Shown here piece by piece: positions 38,901 through 60,343 of a stretch of 64,000 nucleotides of DNA. The translations under genes were made by a program, and so were the position numbers. How positions within the stretch are numbered: the stretch's first letter is position 1; each line of letters begins with the position of its first letter. Location of the stretch: positions 32,820,914 through 32,884,913 of the forward strand of contig JARCOQ010000009.1 of NCBI GenBank assembly GCA_029207755.1, written 5' to 3'. The stretch comes from Chamaea fasciata. Its lineage: Eukaryota > Chordata > Aves > Passeriformes > Sylviidae. The notes below the pieces were generated by a model. That model saw only the letters and a program-made list of their open reading frames with translations, ran no database searches and was not told the DNA's origin.

Positions 38901-41900
38901 GAAAACCACCCCCAAAGAACATGTTGAAGAGGTCCTCGGGGGAGATGTCGGCCTCGAAGCCGCGGTGGAAGTCGGCGTGGCTGTGTCCGTGGCGGGCGGG
39001 GTTGAGTTTCTCGTCCCCGAACTGGTCGTACTGCTTCCTCTTCTCGGGGTTGCTCAGCACCGCGTACGCGTTCCCGATGGCTGCCAGCAACACGGACAAG
39101 GAGGAAGCAGTTAGCTCCTTTCTCCCACCCACAGCCCTGCAAACTGCCAGCATCTGCCTTTCTCCTCGTACAAAGCAAGAGCCTCGGCAACCCACATCTT
39201 CGCAACAGGTACCTGGCACACGTCTCAGGCAAATCCAGACAGGAGGAAACCACACTGGGTGAAAAATTCCTTAATTAATTCAAATGAAGGAGTTATGATA
39301 TGACTGATAAGGATTTGGTGCATGTCCTCAGAGAAACCCTACAGCTGTAGGCAGCTGTGTAGGGAAATAAAATTTTAGTTGACAAATTTTATTCAAAAGG
39401 GGCATTAAGGGTATTCAATGTCAGAGCCTGTAACTAGAACTGCAAAAGAATTTAAATACAGGCTAAATCCCTGAAAGAGACTTTAAAACTTTCCATAAAA
39501 ACTGCTAAGGAAACATTAGCCAGAAGTTGCATCCATCAGCTATGAGTTTCAGTACTTCCAGACGCCACATGCAAAGTGCATAATTACAAGGACTGTTAAC
39601 CAGTGCCTGTGAGGCTGGACCTAAACCCCTGGCAGGTCCCCGGGTCTCTCTCCTTCCAGCCTCAGGAGTTTGAGCCCTTTTCCCATAATGTCTGCCTGCC
39701 ACTCTCCTATTTCTGTTCTCACCTCTCCACACACTCCCTCTGTACCAACCCACCCCAGGCCTCCCTGTGTCACAAGAACCCAAAATGCCCATGGCAGCAG
39801 CTGCCTGGTGTGTAAAAGGCAGGGGCAGGAGGGATGGAAAAGGGGGGAAAAGGGGGATAACGTGCCCTTTTGGAGGAGATCAGCTCTAAGATTCAACATT
39901 TTTCCCCGTGGTTGGATGGAGGTGTACAGTTTCTTCTTGGAGTGGAGATTTGGAGGGCAGAGGATGTAATGTCAGTACACTCCTTCTCCTTCTTGGTTAT
40001 AATTAGTGCACCCAGAGCAAACATTTCTAGAGCCAGGCAGGGAAGCTGGTGGACAAGGACTGACTCAGAGTGTATCAACCACACAGCTGGAAAGAACAAG
40101 GGAAGCAATGCCAATGGAGCGGTTCAGGGTTTGTTCACTGTCCAATTTTGTGCTGACAAAGCCCAAGAAATGCCTCATTCCAAAGCAGGATTTTAGCTCC
40201 AAGCAGCCAGGCTCAAGGCTTTTTCCAAGAGCAGACAGGTAGTGATGCAGATCTGCCACGAGACAGCCTGCAGCCAGCTGGAACTGTAAAGTGAGACACG
40301 GGCTCAGCACAGGACGCAGCACCTTATCAGCGGTCACTGGGAAGGCGAATGCCAAGACTTCAGCTAATACATCAACATGAGGAAAAATTAACTCATATCC
40401 TCACAGCAGGGCACGTTTTCCCCTTCACCCTCTGGAACCAAACAGGTGGACTTCAGCTCAGCTCAGGGGCTGAAGGACAGGAAGCCATGGAGGCAAGGCC
40501 TGGAGGAGATAACCCCGCAGTGGGGGATAAAGGGCACTTTGCTTAACGCTCCACTTCTGGCACGTAACTCCTGCCAAAGCCTTGGGCAAACATCATTATT
40601 CAAGATTACAGTGAGGAAACCTGCCTCTGGCAACCGAGGGATCCAAGGATGAGCTGTGGAGCAGCAGCTCTGCACAGGCAGAGCTGATACCTGTGTGCAG
40701 ATGCTGTTTCATCTGCCCCCCACACCAGCACAGGCTCTCCCAAGTAGCTGGGGGTCAGTCACTATTTGCTGACACTTACCAGGGAAGGATTTAAGTCTTA
40801 AAAGGCTTGAACAAACCTTACCTAAGACTTTTACTGCTGAATTTGCGTCTTTGAGGGGCTCATCTGAATACTGTACCAGTACACTCACAACAGGCCAGCC
40901 CTGCTCCAGCCAAGGTCTCCTGCATTTCACTCCCAAAATCAGGCTGCTCTGGGGTGCAAAGTGCCTTAAAGACCCTCTCCTTCCACCCCCTGCCATGGAC
41001 AGGGACACCTTCCAATATCCCAGGGTGCTCCAAGCCCTGTCCAACCTGGCCTAGAAAAATTCCAGGGATGGAGCAGCCACAGCTTCTCTGGGCAGCCTGT
41101 GCCAGAGCCTAGGCACACTTGAGTAAAGAATTTCCTTCTAAAAAGTGGCCAGAATCAGACTACTTAAGTGGCTTCCAAACCAGTGCTGTATGACTGGCAC
41201 CAAGGAGTAAGGTGTTTAGCCCAATGATAATAATCAAACTTCCACAGCTTGCAGGGGAAAATGGGATTATATGTTCCAAGCAATAGCATCTCTCTTGGAA
41301 AATTACTCCAATTTTAAGGTATCTTATTATCCAGGGAATATCCCTGCTGCATTTATAGAGAGGCTCTGAGAATTGGGGTCTTTGCAGCAGAACCAGAGAT
41401 CCTTTTCTGAGTCCTGGCTGGGCTCATTTGTACAGCTGCTGCAGCCCCACCCTAGAAACTTCCACTTGGGATCTCTATCCACCAATTCCATCCACGAATG
41501 GTTGGGTGTTTGCTAGAACATTTCTCCTGAGGGGTTTGTGAACCCTGTGTCTGCCTGTGGTGCTGCAGAAATTAACTGGGTTAATCCTGACAGAATTCCC
41601 TCCTGAGCAGCGAGGCAGGAGGTTGGAGCAACATACAAGGGCGGGCTGCTGGGAGAAAGAGAAGGAAGGTTTCTCCTTGCCCAACCAACAGAGGTGAATC
41701 CTACCCGTGCCAACCTGTGTTTATCGTTTTAAGCTCATACTTTGGTCATGACACGACCAGCTCTGAAGGGAGACAACTTCACAAAGAGCAGCTTTATTTC
41801 ACTCTGCCTGACTCAGTGGGGTTGTTTTTAAGGGTTCTCACAAGCCCAGCTCAGTGAGTTGGGGGAAAACCACAAACCTGGAGCTGGCCTTACCTTTGAA

Positions 41901-44900
41901 CGCCTCCGTGGCCCCCGGTGCGTGGTTCTTGTCCGGGTGGAACTTCAGGGCCAGTTTCCTGTAGGCCTTTTTCAGATCCTCATCAGAAGCTTCTCTGTTG
42001 ACTCCCAGAATTTCATAGTAATCTTTGCATTGCTTTACCCTGCCAGGGGAGAGGGGAGCAAACAGGGACACTGAGATCTGGGAGTGAAAACCTCTTTGCC
42101 TTGAATACCTGTCAGCTGTGAGACTTTTCAGGCAGCACAGTTTCGATGGCTGCTGCTCAGGGATCTCTGGATAACTCAGGCCCTGCTCCTCAGAGGGTGA
42201 CCCAGTTGTTTGCACCGACTCACTCCGGCTGTGCCGGCAGGACCGGCACAGAACGAGTTGGGCCAGCGCAGGTGGAAGGGCCTCTCCTCAGACCCACACA
42301 GGAATGTGACTGACAAATAAACTTCACATTCATCATGTTCCTGTGTTGGAGGCTGTTTGGAAAGGCCTACAGCACCTGAAGGATATTGGCCTTTTCCCCC
42401 CTCACTCTCTCCTCAGCTAATTCCCAGATCTAAAGCTTGTACCAGCTGAATTCCAGAGAAGAAAGGAGGGAGCAGCCCAGAGTGTGCAGCCCAGCTCTTC
42501 CTGGGCACACTCAGACCAGCCAAGGCTTCTGCTTCTCACGTGACAAGACAGAATCCAGCAGGCTGGGTTTTTGGAGAAGTGGATGACGTAACAAACATTC
42601 CTGCAAGTCCCTCGGAGCGGTTCTTGCACAATTCAGGCCGTGCCCATAACCTTAAACAAAGTTTACCAAGTGACCGCACCTGCAGTTCAGTCCTTCAGCC
42701 TCCAGGATGGGCAAATGGGAGAAGGGAATACAGGGAAGTTTGAAACAGGGCTTGGAAAATGAGCAGACCCAACCCAGCTGCCTCCCAGGGCTGCTGGAGC
42801 TATAAATCCTCCTGGGCATGTTCTTAACACTATTCCATATGGCTCAAAGCTGAAATCTTTAAAATACTGTGAAAAGCAGACGGGTACCACGTGATAAAGT
42901 CAAGCAAATGTCCCCGAGAGCTGTGCACAAACCTCTTGACTGCATCCAGCTGGTCCTGAGTGTAGCCCTTGGGGGCCTCCCCCCCAGCCTCTCCGTTGGC
43001 CGACGGGAAGTCTCCGCTCATTCTCCTGAACTGAGGGCTCGTGGACTCCCTGGACTGGGACTGGCCATTGGCCGACTGCTCGCTCTTGTTGAGTGACTCG
43101 AGCAGGACTGAAAGGAGAGAAACAGAAACATAAGAGAAGAAAGCACCAAGCACAACCTGCCCTTCCAGCTCTCCCATGAAGAGACGCCTCTTCATCTCTG
43201 CCACCTTCTCAAGACCTCTCCATCCTTCCCCAGGAAGACCCTCACCTTTCCTCCCATGTAATCTTTTGGCTTCTGTAGCTTCTTACCCAGGTGTGAGGGC
43301 TACTCCCAAAGATATTCTGCTTCTCCCACCACACACAGCCTCCAGGAAAACCCCAGACCACCCAGACACCAGTCCAGGAGCCACCCCAGATCGGCAAAGC
43401 AGCGTATCCCTGTCCTTTTTTCCCTTCCATCTCTCCTTGACAGCGAAGCATGTCTAAATTTGTCTAGCACATTATAAAGTGTATCATTCTTTATCTCCTG
43501 CCTTCGAGAGTCTATAGTGCTGGGGAAGTGATGTGACGATGCCGTATCTTTAGAGAGCTTAGAAAATAATTCTGTGGGCTGCCAATCCCACGGGGACACT
43601 CCCATCTTGGGGACAGAGCTGCAGCACTGCTGGCTGCCAGCTCCTCACACGAGTCACACGGGCGCTTTGTTCTCCTGCCGCTACCTACGGATTCGGAGCA
43701 GCTGTGAAAACCGTCTTCCCCCTCTCTGTTACTGGTGTGTATAAATTCACCTTCCCTTTTCTCTTCCTCCTTGCAAGGCTCAGGCATGGTCTTCCATCCT
43801 CTCCAGCCAAGAGGGCACAAACACCCAGGCCTGGCCTAACCACCCAGGTGACACAACGGAGGGAGACTCCGAGCATCTTTCCATCACGCATTTCCCTGGC
43901 AGCTGCACAGCACTGTCCTTTAAAACTGCTTTTTAAACCAAGCATCAGACTGATTTCTTCACCTCCATTAAAAAGAACAGGCACACATGCTACAGTGAAA
44001 CCCAGCCAAGGATATTTACAGAGGCCCCAGTATCCTGAGCTTGCAGTCCTTTATCCAGACTCCAGAACTGGGAAGGACGTTCCACCTCCTCCCATGGATT
44101 GCACACTACTGACCTTGCACCATGGGGGTATCACCTTCTTTAGGCAAGTGCAAACAACACTTGCAGGCCAAGAGATGAGCCAAGATATCCTATCTGGCCC
44201 CAGTGCTTGGAGGGGGCAGAAAAATCCACTCGGTAATCCAAAAGTCAATACAGGATGAGGGATGAAAAGGACAGTGGGCTAAGGAGCAGTAACTCACTGG
44301 ATGAGCTTTTGGGCTTGGGGCTTCACAAATTTAAAAATGATTTATTTAAAAAAAAATAAATTCTTCCCTCCCTCATATTCCCAATGCTTCAGCGTTCACT
44401 GAATTATACTCTTAGGTTCTTCTCCTTCCAAACCTGGAGCAATGTGCCAGGTGATTTTAAATTTTACCTCACGAGGCTGTTCCTACACCTATCCCCCTTC
44501 CTGCTGCTTTGGGCTTAGTTCCCTACAGCTTACCAGGAGATCCTGATCCCAGAACACTTTGGGTCGGAAGAGATCTCAAAGCTCATCCAGCTTCACCCCC
44601 TGCCATGGGCAGGGACACCTTCCACTGTCCCAGGTTGCTCAAAGCCCCAAAGTCCAACCCGGCTTTGGACAGTGCCAGGGATCCAGGGGCAGCCACAGCT
44701 GCTCTGGGCACCCTGTGCCAGGACCTGCCCACCCTCCCAGGGAACAATTCCTGCCCAATATCCCATCCATCCCTGCCCTCTGGCAATGTAAGGCATTGTC
44801 CTTGTCCTGCCATTCTAGTCCTTGATGAAATCTCTCTTAAATTTTCTAGTAGCCCCTTCAGGCCCTGGAAGGAGCTGTGAGGTCTCCACACAACCTTCTC

Positions 44901-47156
44901 TTGTCCAGGCTGAGCAGCCCCAGCAGTCCCAGCCTGGCTCCACAGGGGAGGTGCTCCAGTCCCCTCTGCAACTCCATGGCCTCCCCGGCCTCTCTCCAGC
45001 AGCTCCAGGTCCCTCCTGTGCTGGGCTCCAAGGAGCTCCTCAGGTGGGGTCTCACCTGAGCAGGGCAGAGGGAGAGAACCCTGCCTTCTCTTGCTGCTCA
45101 AAGTGCATTACCCAAACCCAAGCACAGAAACCCACAGAGGGCCACAGGACAGTCCCATTAGCCCCAAACCTGTTGCTTTTCGCATCCTCTGTGCAGCCCC
45201 AGCACGGCACAGATTCAGAGATTACTGAGGCAGAGTGTGCAGAATTGGGTTTCAGTTCTGCCAACTCAGTTCCTCCCCAGCACGTGCCATGGAGCACTTT
45301 TCCTCCTTTATTAGCCAACGTTTGCCCAACTTCTGATAAATTTTCCCCAACTCCCACTTAAAGTGTGTGACTGTGCCTCTGCCAACGTGCTCTGACACAG
45401 GAGACTTCTGCTGCAATCCCCTTGCAAAACCCCTCCCTGATCCCAAAAAACCCAGCCAGGGACGGAGTTTGCAGCACTGGCTGCGCAAGGGCCACGTGGC
45501 TGAGTGTTGCCAAACCCTGGGTGACTCCCGGGAAGGAGATTTCCCAGGAGCTCCTCAGAGACTCAGGGAGCACCGTGGGATCTCTGGCAGCATTTCCCAA
45601 CTCCAGCCCCAGCAGGGCACCGAGCAAAGGGTCCGTGCATGAGAAACTTGGTTGGGTCTGGCCACAAACTAGCACACTGTGTTTAACATTAACCTGCCCT
45701 GCTGCCCCCAGACCTCAGCTTTCCTCCAAAAGTCACTTTTCTCACCCAGCAATTTCACCAAAGTATAAATTCCGGAGGAAAGGGAGGGGAGGAAAACCAC
45801 ACCATGCCACAGGCACAACACACTGTGTCTGAGGGAGCGGGAAGAGGCCTGGTGCCACCAAAAGGAGGATTACAGGAAGCCTTGGGACAAACAAGCTGCA
45901 AAGCTCAGCCAAAGAATCCAAACTCAGACGAGGCCAAAGAAAAAAAAAAATTAAATCTGCAGCCCTTTGCATAACATTCTGCACTGTAAGAACATGCAGG
46001 GAAAGAACCGCATTTGGCTGCCTTCACAAACCACTTCCCATGGTAATTAAAGCCTGCAGGAAATTATGAAAATGAATGTAAACCTGGCAGAAAGTCTTCA
46101 AGGAGGATTATTTTGTTACGGGTGTGAGAGTGTGAGCTCAGCCACGGCCTGTCTGCCTGCAGATAGCTGGCAACTGCTAAAGGAGGAACAGGAGAGAAGG
46201 AATATGATGAGAACAGGAGGAACAGGAAGAGGAGAGGACGAGGAATGGGAGGAGGAACAAGAGAAGGAAAGGAGGAAGGGTGAGGAGGAGGCGATAAACA
46301 AGAGGAAGAGATGAGGAGGAATAGGAGGAGAGAAGGAATACGAAGGGTAACGCAGGAACAGGGAGGAGAGGAATAGGAGAGGGAGGAGAAAAACAGGAAG
46401 AGGAGAGGAACAGAAGAAGAACAGGAGGAGAGAAGGAACAGAAGGAGGAGAGGGACAAAAACAGGAGTAAATGGATAGGAGGAGGAGAGGAAGAGGAGGA
46501 ATAAGAAAGGAGGAATAGGAGAGGGAAAGGAGGAATGTAAGGAGGAGACGAACAGGAGGAGGAGTAGGGGAAGGAATATAATAGGAAAAGGAAAGAGGAA
46601 TACGAGGAATAGGAGGAGGAGAAGGGCTTTTCGCAGCCCCCGAGAACTACTCCCTCGCCTTGCCAAGCTCCTTCCCTGCCCTCAGCGCTGCTCCCCCGGC
46701 AGCGCCTGCCGTGCCCGCGGCTCAGGGCTCCCAGAGCAGCGCGGAGCCGGTCCCCCTTCCCTTCCCTTCCCGGCCCCCTCCTGACTGGGAGCCCCCGCTG
46801 AAGAGAGAGGCCGCGGGTACCCGGTCCCAGCAGACACCCGGCCCCGGCCGGTACCGCAGCCCGAGTAACCGGGACACCCCCCGGGACCCTCGGAGAACTC
46901 GCTTTCCCGGCGTGCCCCGCGCGCACTGCGCAGGCGCGCTGAGGGTGAGAGGTCAGGCCCGGCGGCGGCCGCGCAGGCCGCGCTCCCCCGGGCCCCCCGC
47001 CGCGCCCCCGGCTCGGCGCTCACCGCGGACCCGCTGCGAGGGATACAAGCGCTGCGCCTTCTCCAGGAAGCGGCGGGCCTTGTCGGGCTGGTTGGCCTTG
47101 GCGGCGGCCAGCGCAATACTAATGCACCGCTCCGCCTCGTCCCGGTTCGACTCCAT
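32872..47156 (-). CDS. DNAJB12: DNAJB12, ER-membrane Hsp40 co-chaperone
   Basis: Eight coding exons on the minus strand join in phase to 1,125 bases, 374 residues plus stop: 47156-47024, 43107-42933, 42039-41894, 39080-38895, 37526-37447, 36824-36715, 34016-33844 and 32993-32872. The N-terminus [20 protein letters not shown] is followed by a low-complexity linker. The J domain spans about residues 108-173 with the Hsp70-activating His-Pro-Asp at 137-139. A Gly/Phe-type stretch ([20 protein letters not shown]) follows, then one membrane segment ([20 protein letters not shown], about 245-264) and the conserved C-terminal DUF1977 region ending VQASLHG. Known role: a J protein anchored in the ER membrane with the J domain in the cytosol, working with Hsp70 in ER-associated degradation. 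DNAJB14 is the paralogue, but the sequence and neighbours favour DNAJB12. Confidence 0.96.
33844..34016 (-). CDS. DNAJB12: DNAJB12 coding exon 7 (DUF1977 region)
   Basis: This 173-base exon encodes [40 protein letters not shown] and then [17 protein letters not shown]. The acceptor is TGCCCCAG and the donor GTGAGT. Confidence 0.95.
34017..36714 (-). other. DNAJB12: DNAJB12 intron between coding exons 6 and 7
   Basis: This 2.7-kb intron holds a CR1 fragment at 35798-35942. I see no other element. Confidence 0.85.
35798..35942 (+). mobile_element. CR1 LINE 3' end
   Basis: The sense orientation runs CAAGGCCAGGTTAGATGGGG, GCAACCTGGTCTAGTGGGAG and GGTCCCTTCCAATCCAAAGC. It closes with ATTCTATGATC, the typical 3' terminus of avian CR1 elements. 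Confidence 0.92.
36715..36824 (-). CDS. DNAJB12: DNAJB12 coding exon 6 (transmembrane segment)
   Basis: This 110-base exon encodes [20 protein letters not shown] and [16 protein letters not shown]. About twenty uncharged residues form the single membrane anchor. The donor is GTTAGT, and the next exon completes Leu-Ser-Val-Gly in phase. Confidence 0.92.
37447..37526 (-). CDS. DNAJB12: DNAJB12 coding exon 5
   Basis: This 80-base exon encodes [20 protein letters not shown] and then REHQGD, a conserved charged segment just before the membrane span. The donor is GTAAGT. Confidence 0.94.
37728..37788 (-). mobile_element. Short CR1-like fragment
   Basis: TTGGAAGTGACCTCAGGAGG and CAACCTCCTGCCCAAAGCAG match the antisense start of an older CR1 subfamily. 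It lies in the DNAJB12 intron between coding exons 4 and 5. Confidence 0.65.
38895..39080 (-). CDS. DNAJB12: DNAJB12 coding exon 4 (end of J domain, G/F-type region)
   Basis: This 186-base exon encodes [40 protein letters not shown] and then [20 protein letters not shown]. It begins after TTGCTGGCAG and ends before GTAAGC. Confidence 0.96.
39081..41893 (-). other. DNAJB12: DNAJB12 intron between coding exons 3 and 4
   Basis: This 2.8-kb intron holds one CR1 fragment (40986-41141) and no other recognised feature. Confidence 0.85.
40986..41141 (-). mobile_element. CR1 LINE fragment
   Basis: The + strand shows CCCCTGCCATGGACAGGGAC, CCAGGGTGCTCCAAGCCCTG and GGGCAGCCTGTGCCAGAGCC, the antisense CR1 3' region. 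Confidence 0.88.
41894..42039 (-). CDS. DNAJB12: DNAJB12 coding exon 3 (J domain with HPD)
   Basis: This 146-base exon encodes [20 protein letters not shown], then [20 protein letters not shown] and PGATEAFK. His-Pro-Asp is intact. The donor is GTAAGG. Confidence 0.97.
42933..43107 (-). CDS. DNAJB12: DNAJB12 coding exon 2 (linker)
   Basis: This 175-base exon encodes [20 protein letters not shown] and ends [11 protein letters not shown]. It is Ser/Gln/Gly-rich and probably disordered. The donor GTTTGT is weaker than the others of this gene, but the phase fits exactly. Confidence 0.92.
44560..45085 (-). mobile_element. CR1 LINE fragment, about 0.5 kb
   Basis: The + strand runs from GGGTCGGAAGAGATCTCAAA through CCCCTGCCATGGGCAGGGAC and GAGGTGCTCCAGTCCCCTCT to AGGTGGGGTCTCACCTGAGC. 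It therefore includes part of the 3' UTR and the end of the CR1 coding region in antisense, one of the longest copies in the window. Confidence 0.92.
46176..46626 (+). repeat. Degenerate purine-rich (GGA/GAA) minisatellite
   Basis: About 450 bases of the + strand are almost all A and G, built from loosely repeated units like GGAGGAATAGGAGGAGAG, with single C or T interruptions every 10-15 bases. It lies 400-850 bases inside DNAJB12 intron 1. Long open frames on the minus strand here are artefacts of this composition. Confidence 0.93.
47024..47156 (-). CDS. DNAJB12: DNAJB12 coding exon 1
   Basis: The ATG (complement of 47154-47156) opens [20 protein letters not shown] and continues to [15 protein letters not shown]. 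The donor is GTGAGC. The start lies about 55 bases downstream of a CRE. Confidence 0.95.
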
Positions 47157-47208
47157 GGCGGCGGCGGCCGGGCGGGGGGGCGGAGAGGCGGGGTCGGGCG
47201 CGGGCTGA

Positions 47209-47216
47209 TGACGTCA
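47209..47216. promoter_or_regulatory. DNAJB12: Perfect CRE palindrome in the DNAJB12 promoter
   Basis: TGACGTCA, the full 8-bp CREB/ATF site, lies 53 bases upstream of the DNAJB12 ATG. Confidence 0.7.
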
Positions 47217-47259
47217 CCGAGCACCGCCCTCAGGCGGGCGGGGCGGGCGGAGGGCTTTG

Positions 47260-49053
47260 GGGAGCCGGGATGGCGCAGGGAGGGAGCGGGGGATTCCGTG
47301 GGGAGAGCCTTGGGTGGCCCCAGGCGGCCCCCAACAGGAGGAGGGGACGCCAAAGGGCACCCCCGGGTCCTGCTCTCGGAGGGGGTTGGGAAGGGAAGGA
47401 TTAACCCCTTCAGGAATTCTCTCAGATTAGAGTCCTCCGCCTTTATGGAGTTTACTGCCTTTGAAGCAGGTCCTGGCTGCCGGGACTGTGCCCGGGGTGG
47501 GCTGAAGGAGACGCTAGAGAGGCTGCTAGGGGCTGTTTCACATTCAGTCGCACCAGGGATGGCAGGAACAACCTTCATTCCAAACGAGAGAATTCAGACA
47601 GGGGAGAGCCCTGGGGACTGGCCATGGGGAGCAGGCAGGAGGGAGGGAAGAACAGCTGCAGCCAGGAAGGGCCAAACCTGCACTCTGCACTCCTGCCTTG
47701 GTCTGTGGGGTCTGATGTGTGTAACAGCACAGGGACACACACCCAAACCAGCCCAAAGGAGCAGGCTCTGCCTGAGAAATGAGGGGGGAGAGAAAGATGA
47801 CTCTAGTTGGAGTGATCAGGATCAATATCCCTGTATGAACCACAGAATCCTACAATGGTTTGGGTGGGAAGGGACCTTAAAGGTCATCCAGTCCCACCCC
47901 TTGCCATGGGCAGGGACACCCTCCACTATCTCAGTGCTCCAAGCCCTGTCCAGCCTGGCCTTGGACACTGCCAGGGATCCAGGAGCAGCCACAGCTGCTC
48001 TGGGCACCCTGTGCCAGGGTGTCACACCCTCACAGGGAAGGATTTCTTCCTAATATATCATCTAACCCTGCCCTCTGGCAGTGGGAAACCATTTCCCCTT
48101 GAGGCCCTTGTCAATATTCCCTCTCCATGGTTCTTGTCACCTTCCTGGAAGGCCACAATCAGGTCACGCTGGAGTTTCTCTCCAGGCTGAACAATCCCAA
48201 TCCTCTCACCCTTTCCTCACAGCAGAGCTGCTCCATCCCTCTGATCATCCTGGTGGCTTCCTCTGCACTCTCCAGCAATTCCATGTCCTTCCTGTACTGG
48301 GGAAGGAAAGTATTCCAGGAGTGATTTATCCCCCCTTTGTCTTTCCAGCTCTGGAAAGTCACGGGGTTTCCCCCCTTCCAGAACACCCCATCTGCAGTGC
48401 CTCAGCCCCAGCCTTGGGGGAGGATGGGCAGCAATGAAGAGACAGAGCCAGGCTGCTGTGAGCAACGTCTTTACATGGTATTTTACAGAGGGACAACACC
48501 CGGAGAACGACACTCATCAGCCCCTTCCCAGTACAATTCCCCACGGAGAGGGCTCTCCATTCAGGAAATCAATTAGAGAGCTCCTGCAGCAGGATGCTTG
48601 TGCAAGGCAGGAAGGGCAGGAGAACCAGTTGCTCCACTACTTTTAGCTGCCCTTCTGCAATAGGTGCAGCATGGAGCTTTTGGCTGGCTGAAATCCTGGT
48701 CTGGGATCCAGGAAATCCAGGAAATGCCCAGCTTTTCTGAGGAGCAGTCTGAGAATCAAAATAACCCCCGTGCCATTTTTTCCACAGCATTAAATAAAGG
48801 TGATTTGGGGTCCAGCTCTCGAGCAGGGCACATCACACTGCAGAGGTGGTGGCAGCCAAAGTCCTTTCCTTATTCCTGAGAGAGAGGAATATTAAGGAGC
48901 CAGCAGCAAGCAAAGACAACAGGCGTGGATTTCTAACTTGGATTGACAAAACCCTCCTGTGACCAGACAGCCTGGGCTCTCCAGAGCCTGGTGCCACCCC
49001 TGGTGCTGTGTCAGGGCTGATCCAGGGAATGGGGGTGCTCCTTCACAACCCTG
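47260..49053. other. DNAJB12 to MICU1 intergenic region with MICU1 3' UTR
   Basis: The interval holds a CR1 copy at 47839-48310. The rest, from about 48400 to 49053, is probably MICU1 3' UTR. I find no canonical AATAAA on the minus strand there, so the MICU1 transcript end is unresolved. Confidence 0.6.
47839..48310 (-). mobile_element. CR1 LINE fragment, about 0.47 kb
   Basis: The + strand starts CACAGAATCCTACAATGGTT, passes CCCTTGCCATGGGCAGGGAC, CCTGGAAGGCCACAATCAGG and CATCCCTCTGATCATCCTGG, and ends near the CTTCCTGTACTGGGGA block. This is the antisense CR1 3' end with the end of its coding region. Confidence 0.93.

Positions 49054-60343
<11,290 letters not shown>

Larger units (their letters stand above)
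43108..47023 (-). other. DNAJB12: DNAJB12 intron 1
   Basis: This 3.9-kb intron contains a 0.5-kb CR1 fragment (44560-45085), the purine-rich tract at 46176-46626 and the start of the promoter CpG island. Confidence 0.88.
46640..47260 (-). promoter_or_regulatory. DNAJB12: DNAJB12 CpG-island promoter
   Basis: CpG is dense across coding exon 1 and its flanks. A G-rich SP-type stretch lies at 47169-47183 and a perfect CRE at 47209-47216. An NRF1-like TGCGCAGGCGC lies near 46927-46937 in intron 1. No TATA box is visible. Confidence 0.75.

Noticed and set aside
46064..46926. Long minus-strand frames encoding Leu/Ser/Phe/Pro-rich products
   Set aside because: They are translations of the polypyrimidine strand of the purine-rich minisatellite, which is poor in stop codons.
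46682..47578. 298-codon minus-strand open frame over the DNAJB12 promoter
   Set aside because: It overlaps the true first exon in another frame and extends upstream through the CpG island; stop codons are simply rare in this GC-rich DNA.
47208..48053. 281-codon + strand open frame divergent from DNAJB12
   Set aside because: It begins in promoter DNA and its last part is a CR1 repeat; no splice structure or family match supports a gene.
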